From Brevundimonas sp. (GTDB taxonomy: Bacteria; Pseudomonadota; Alphaproteobacteria; Caulobacterales; Caulobacteraceae): 7,342 nt of DNA. The stretch lies in NCBI GenBank assembly GCA_022712235.1, contig JALAGW010000088.1, positions 1-7,342 on the forward strand. The letters are read 5' to 3'. The notes under the pieces are model-generated. The model was given only the letters and a program-made list of their open reading frames with translations, was not told the DNA's origin and ran no database searches. Positions 4,455-7,342 of this stretch are shown here, piece by piece (position 1 is the first letter of the stretch; every line of letters begins with the position of its first letter). The position numbers and the translations under genes were made by a program.

Positions 4455-5315
4455 ATGAGCCGGTTCGAAGGCACGTCCAACTATATCGCCACCGACGACC
4501 TGAAGGTCGCCGTCAATGCTGCGGTGGCGTTGGAACGCCCGTTGCTGATCAAGGGCGAGCCGGGCACCGGCAAGACGGTCCTGGCCTATGAACTGGCCCG
4601 CGCGCTGAACGCCCCGCTGATCACCTGGCACGTCAAGTCGACGACCAAGGCCCACAACGGCCTCTATGAATACGACGCCGTCAGCCGCCTGCGCGACAGC
4701 CAGCTGGGCGACGAGCGGGTTCACGACGTCCGCAACTATCTGAAGAAGGGCAAGCTGTGGGAGGCCTTCACCGCCCCCGTCCGCCCCATCCTGCTCATCG
4801 ACGAGATCGACAAGGCCGACATCGAGTTCCCCAACGACCTGCTGCAGGAACTCGACCGCATGGAGTTCTACGTCCAGGAGACGGACGAGACGATCCGCGC
4901 CGAGATCCGCCCCGTCGTCGTCATCACCTCGAACAACGAGAAGGAACTGCCGGACGCCTTCCTGCGCCGCTGCTTCTTCCACTACATCCGCTTCCCCGAC
5001 GCGCAGACCATGCAGGACATCGTCGAGGTCCACTTCCCCGGCATCAAGCCGCGCCTGGTCGCCGAGGCGCTGAAGACCTTCTATGAAATCCGCGACACGC
5101 CGGGTCTGAAGAAGAAGCCCTCGACCTCGGAGCTGCTGGACTGGCTCAAGCTGCTGCTGGTCGACGATGTCTCGCCCGAGACCCTGCGTGAAAAGACGCC
5201 GGGCAAGCTGATCCCGCCCCTGCACGGCGCCCTGCTGAAGAACGAACAGGACGTGCACCTGTTCGAGCGCCTGGCCTTCCTGAACCGCCGCGAAGGCGCC
5301 CGACCGGGCTCCTGA
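4455..5315 (+). CDS. MoxR-family AAA+ ATPase
   Basis: MoxR ATPases are cytoplasmic AAA+ machines that act as chaperones, usually for a von Willebrand factor A partner, in assembly or activation of metal enzymes and envelope functions. The 286-residue protein has Walker A GEPGTGKT at 34-41, Walker B ILLIDEID at 112-119 (Asp116, Glu117), sensor 1 Asn160 in TSNNEKELPDAF, and arginine-finger candidates Arg171-Arg172 in FLRRCFF. A lid-type helical segment follows, with KKPSTSELLDWLKLLL. All catalytic elements are present, so an active ATPase is expected. The start is fixed by AGGAG eleven bases upstream and by family-like N-terminal spacing to Walker A. The usual VWA (CoxE-like) partner gene does not follow: a lipoprotein gene comes next. 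The substrate is therefore unknown. Confidence 0.93.
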   Translation: MSRFEGTSNYIATDDLKVAVNAAVALERPLLIKGEPGTGKTVLAYELARALNAPLITWHVKSTTKAHNGLYEYDAVSRLRDSQLGDERVHDVRNYLKKGKLWEAFTAPVRPILLIDEIDKADIEFPNDLLQELDRMEFYVQETDETIRAEIRPVVVITSNNEKELPDAFLRRCFFHYIRFPDAQTMQDIVEVHFPGIKPRLVAEALKTFYEIRDTPGLKKKPSTSELLDWLKLLLVDDVSPETLREKTPGKLIPPLHGALLKNEQDVHLFERLAFLNRREGARPGS

Positions 5316-5337
5316 GGCGGCCGTCGTCCCGCCGCCT
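5315..5337 (+). terminator. Possible weak terminator hairpin after moxR
   Basis: AGGCGGC (5315-5321) and GCCGCCT (5331-5337) form a 7-bp GC-rich stem with a 9-base loop, starting at the last base of the moxR stop codon. Only TCGATT follows, with no U-tract. It may be an attenuating or mRNA-stabilising hairpin rather than a full intrinsic terminator. Confidence 0.3.
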
Positions 5338-5385
5338 TCGATTACCGCGATTTCACTGGAATAGCTGCGCCTTGCGCGCACAATC

Positions 5386-5404
5386 GGAGCCGAAAAGGAG
5401 CCGA
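5386..5404 (+). repeat. Direct 8-bp repeat duplicating the Shine-Dalgarno of the lipoprotein gene
   Basis: GGAGCCGA occurs at 5386-5393 and again at 5397-5404, separated by AAA. The second copy supplies the AAGGAG ribosome binding site a few bases before ATG 5407. The first copy adds an upstream standby-like GGAG. It probably arose by local slippage or duplication. Confidence 0.4.
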
Positions 5405-5406
5405 CC

Positions 5407-6327
5407 ATGCATCATCTCCTCTGGCCCGCCTGCGCCCTCGCGCTGATGACCGCCGCCTGTGACAACGGCGGCACGGTCCGCATCACCACGACCTCGTCCG
5501 GCAAGGACGTGGCCGGGGTCCTGAAGGTGGTGGACGCCCTGCAATGCCCGCAGACCCAGGGCGTTCTGACCCGCAAGGGCTCGGCCCGCGCCGACGGCGC
5601 CACCTGCGTCTACAGCGGCCCGCGCGGGTCCGAAGTCACCCTGCACCTGGTGTCCCTGAACGGCGGCTCGGTGCAGGACGCCCTCAAGGGCTTCGAGAAC
5701 CGCCTGTCCGCCGACCTGCCGGAAGCCCTGGCCGAGGCCCGCGCCGGCGAGGATCGCGCCCGCGCCGAGGCCGCGCGCGCCGAAGCCGACGCCGCCAGGG
5801 CGGAAGCGGACGCCGAACGAGCCGGCGCCGAGGCGGAACGCGCCGCAGCCAGGGCGGAAGCCGCCGCCGACGCCGCCACGGATTCCGCCCACGTCAGCGC
5901 CCCCGGCGTGCGCATCGACGCCCAGGGCGACAAGGCCAGCGTCCGCCTGCCCGGCATGCATATCGACGCCGACGGCGACCGCGCCAACATTCGGATCGGC
6001 GGCATCACCATTCGCGCCGACGACAAGAACAGCCAGGTCAACATCCGCACCGACTCCGGTTCGAGCTCAGACGCCGACGCCGTGACGATCGACGCCAGCG
6101 ACGGCGCCGCCCGCATTCGCACCAGCTCTCCGGGCGAGGCGGTCCGCGCCACCTTCCTGATGACCGCCGATCAGTCGTCGAGCACCGGCTGGCGCGTCGT
6201 CGGTTATGAGGCGCGCGGTCCCGCAGGCGGTCCCATCGTCGTCGCCACCGTGCGCGGCAAGGACCGCAACGAAAACCGCGTGTTCGAGGCCGCCAAGGCC
6301 CTGGTGACGCTGAACGTCGGGGATTAA
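5407..6327 (+). CDS. Predicted lipoprotein with coiled coil and 16-residue tandem repeats
   Basis: The 306-residue protein opens with a short signal peptide and a lipobox-like LMTAAC; Cys18 is the likely lipidated residue. Thr at -3 is less usual than Leu or Val. The +2 residue is Asp19, which in E. coli signals inner-membrane retention, though alphaproteobacterial rules may differ. A small domain follows, with Cys47 and Cys67 as a possible disulfide. About residues 106-158 are almost only Ala, Glu, Arg and Asp in AEA/RAEAD repeats, strongly coiled-coil-like. Three 16-residue repeats begin at Gly167, Gly183 and Gly199 (GVRIDAQGDKASVRLP type), and a degenerate fourth begins at 225. The last 80 residues (TGWRVVGYEARGP) look globular. 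The start has a good AAGGAG. I do not recognise a named family; an envelope role is inferred from the signal. Confidence 0.8.
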   Translation: MHHLLWPACALALMTAACDNGGTVRITTTSSGKDVAGVLKVVDALQCPQTQGVLTRKGSARADGATCVYSGPRGSEVTLHLVSLNGGSVQDALKGFENRLSADLPEALAEARAGEDRARAEAARAEADAARAEADAERAGAEAERAAARAEAAADAATDSAHVSAPGVRIDAQGDKASVRLPGMHIDADGDRANIRIGGITIRADDKNSQVNIRTDSGSSSDADAVTIDASDGAARIRTSSPGEAVRATFLMTADQSSSTGWRVVGYEARGPAGGPIVVATVRGKDRNENRVFEAAKALVTLNVGD

Positions 6328-6365
6328 CCCCCACGAATCGCAACGCCTGCCCTTGATCGGGCGTT
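6319..6365 (+). terminator. Possible hairpins after the lipoprotein gene
   Basis: GGGG-ATTAA-CCCC (6319-6331) spans the stop codon, and AACGCC (6342-6347) pairs with GGCGTT (6360-6365) across a 12-base loop. No T-run follows either, so termination is uncertain. The second hairpin would crowd an initiation at ATG 6370, which bears on the start of the next gene. Confidence 0.25.
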
Positions 6366-6408
6366 CGGGATGCGTCACCTCACCTGCCCCATGCGCAGGA
6401 TCCCGAAC

Positions 6409-7077
6409 TTGGCTGAAGAACACGAAGACCTGGCGCCCAAGCCGAAACCCAGAACCCCCAAGCCTCCGCGCGCCTGGCAGCGGATGCTGTCGGGCCGTCG
6501 CCTGGATCTGCTCGATCCGTCGCCGTTCGACATCGAGATCGAGGACATCGCCCACGGCCTGGCCCGCGTCGCCCGCTGGAACGGCCAGACCATCGGCGAG
6601 CACGCCTTCTCGGTCGCCCAGCACTCGCTGGTGGTCGAAGAGATCGCCGCCCACATCCGTCCGGGGCTGGAGCCGAAATGGCGCCTGGCCGCCCTGCTGC
6701 ACGACGCCTCGGAATACGTGATCGGCGACATGATCTCACCGTTCAAGTCGGCCCTGGGCGCCGGCTACAAGGACTTCGAGGCCCGGCTGGAGGCCGCCAT
6801 CCACGTGCGCTTCCAGCTGCCGCCCAAGACGCCCCAGACGATCAAGACCCTGATCAAGAAGGCCGACCGCGCCTGCGCCTTCTACGAGGCGACCCAGCTG
6901 GCCGGCTTCAACCGCCGCGAGTCGCTGCAGATCTTCGGCGCCCCGCCTGCGGGCTACGACCTGATCATCGACCCCCTGCCCGCCTCGGTGGCCCAGCAAC
7001 GCTATCTGGACCGCTACCGCGTTCTGGCCGAAGCTGTCGGCATCCTGCCCGGCGCCGACGCCTGGCACACGGAATAG
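6409..7077 (+). CDS. HD-domain phosphohydrolase, YfbR-like (probable 5'-deoxynucleotidase)
   Basis: The protein resembles the HD-superfamily YfbR group, which removes phosphate from deoxynucleoside 5'-monophosphates using a divalent metal. Numbered from the TTG at 6409 (222 residues), the metal ligands are His72 in SVAQHSL, His98-Asp99 in LLHDASEY and Asp153 in KKADRACAFYEA. Glu102 matches the catalytic Glu of YfbR, and an Arg in ARVARW matches its substrate-binding Arg. All key residues are intact. The start is uncertain. AGGA at 6397-6400 stands eight bases before TTG 6409, and TTG is rarely used as leucine in these genes. ATGs at 6370 and 6391 are in frame but lack a clear Shine-Dalgarno, and 6370 abuts a hairpin. 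The next gene starts eight bases after the stop, so they are probably co-transcribed. Nucleotide-pool housekeeping is the likely role. Confidence 0.82.
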   Translation: MAEEHEDLAPKPKPRTPKPPRAWQRMLSGRRLDLLDPSPFDIEIEDIAHGLARVARWNGQTIGEHAFSVAQHSLVVEEIAAHIRPGLEPKWRLAALLHDASEYVIGDMISPFKSALGAGYKDFEARLEAAIHVRFQLPPKTPQTIKTLIKKADRACAFYEATQLAGFNRRESLQIFGAPPAGYDLIIDPLPASVAQQRYLDRYRVLAEAVGILPGADAWHTE

Positions 7078-7084
7078 GGACTGC

Positions 7085-7342
7085 ATGACGCAAGCGGGGG
7101 CGCTTCAGGGTAACGAACCGGGCGTGCGGATCGGCCTGTCGGCCGTGGTCATCGCCCTGCGCGCCGGTCAGGCCGTGGTCCTGACCACCCACGCCGCAGA
7201 TGGGGCGCCCGCCCTGCCCTTCGGACCGTTCGACCCGGCGCGCGACCGCACCTTCGAGCTGGCCCTGCGCGCCTTCGTCACCGAACAGACCGGCTTTCCC
7301 CGCGGCTTCGTCGAGCAGCGCTATACCTTCGGCGACGCGGGC
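7085..7342 (+). CDS. NUDIX-like 'NAD regulator' family protein, 5' part (truncated by window end)
   Basis: The frame starts at ATG 7085 and is open to the right edge (86 codons visible). Residues 14-30 (VRIGLSAVVIALRAGQ) form the first strands of a NUDIX-like fold. They are followed by LPFGPFDPARDRTFELALRA, then FVTEQTGF and VEQRYTFGDAG. I recognise this pattern from NUDIX-related proteins of Caulobacterales annotated as NAD regulator, akin to the ADP-ribose-sensing domain of NrtR. The NUDIX box and any C-terminal winged helix lie beyond the window, so enzyme versus regulator cannot be decided. AGGGA lies four bases before the ATG and overlaps the end of the HD-domain gene's stop codon; the intergenic gap is seven bases, which suggests an operon with that nucleotidase-like gene. 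Confidence 0.65.
   Translation, partial: MTQAGALQGNEPGVRIGLSAVVIALRAGQAVVLTTHAADGAPALPFGPFDPARDRTFELALRAFVTEQTGFPRGFVEQRYTFGDAG

Noticed and set aside
4398..5408. Minus-strand open frame of 336 codons opposite moxR
   Set aside because: It is the antisense shadow of a gene with intact Walker A, Walker B and sensor motifs. Its Val/Asp/Leu/Gln-rich composition is typical of such shadows.
5737..5880. The Ala/Glu-rich low-complexity stretch as a DNA repeat array or mobile element
   Set aside because: The repetition is at the protein level (AEA/RAEAD coiled coil) with varied codons. There are no terminal repeats or target duplications.
5353..5961. Minus-strand open frames of about 200 codons opposite the lipoprotein gene
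   Set aside because: Low-complexity Gly/Ala/Val translation mirrors the repetitive plus-strand sequence; the plus strand has the signal peptide and ribosome binding site.

Overview
The window looks like chromosomal DNA of a Caulobacteraceae alphaproteobacterium, close to Brevundimonas or Caulobacter. The base composition is GC-rich and codons strongly favour G/C in the third position. It carries an flbT-flaF flagellar regulator pair, and it has promoter elements of the alphaproteobacterial general stress sigma factor (EcfG/SigT type, GGAAC-N16/17-CGTT). This assignment rests on family recognition and motifs read by eye, not on any search. I see no insertion sequence, phage gene, CRISPR array, tRNA or rRNA, so it reads as an ordinary core or housekeeping segment.

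Layout, left half. A truncated two-helix membrane protein (2-391) is followed by isovaleryl-CoA dehydrogenase of leucine catabolism (434-1600). A 62-residue DUF3008-type protein (1653-1841) comes next, behind a stress-sigma-like promoter, and then an ExoD-family membrane protein (1923-2564). These all read on the plus strand and converge on a minus-strand block. That block runs flbT (3134-3559, TTG start), flaF (2812-3174, overlapping flbT), then a probable separate small transcript with a 21-codon reading frame (2650-2715) that ends at a strong intrinsic terminator (2572-2605).

Layout, right half. From 3689 everything reads on the plus strand. A perfect GGAAC-N17-CGTT promoter precedes a two-gene unit coupled by an ATGA overlap: an extremely acidic 144-residue protein and a 68-residue hydrophilic protein. 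Next come a MoxR-type AAA+ ATPase (4455-5315) whose Shine-Dalgarno lies in an 8-bp inverted repeat, a predicted lipoprotein with an Ala/Glu/Arg coiled coil and 16-residue repeats (5407-6327), a YfbR-like HD-domain phosphohydrolase (6409-7077), and the 5' part of a NUDIX-like 'NAD regulator' gene (7085-7342, running off the window).

The clearest functional themes are two separate candidate general-stress transcription units of small hydrophilic proteins, and a flagellin-regulation pair with a CtrA-like site upstream. The least explained element is the structured minus-strand transcript at about 2572-2740. No stretch above 300 bases lacks a gene; the largest gap (2565-2811) holds that small transcript.
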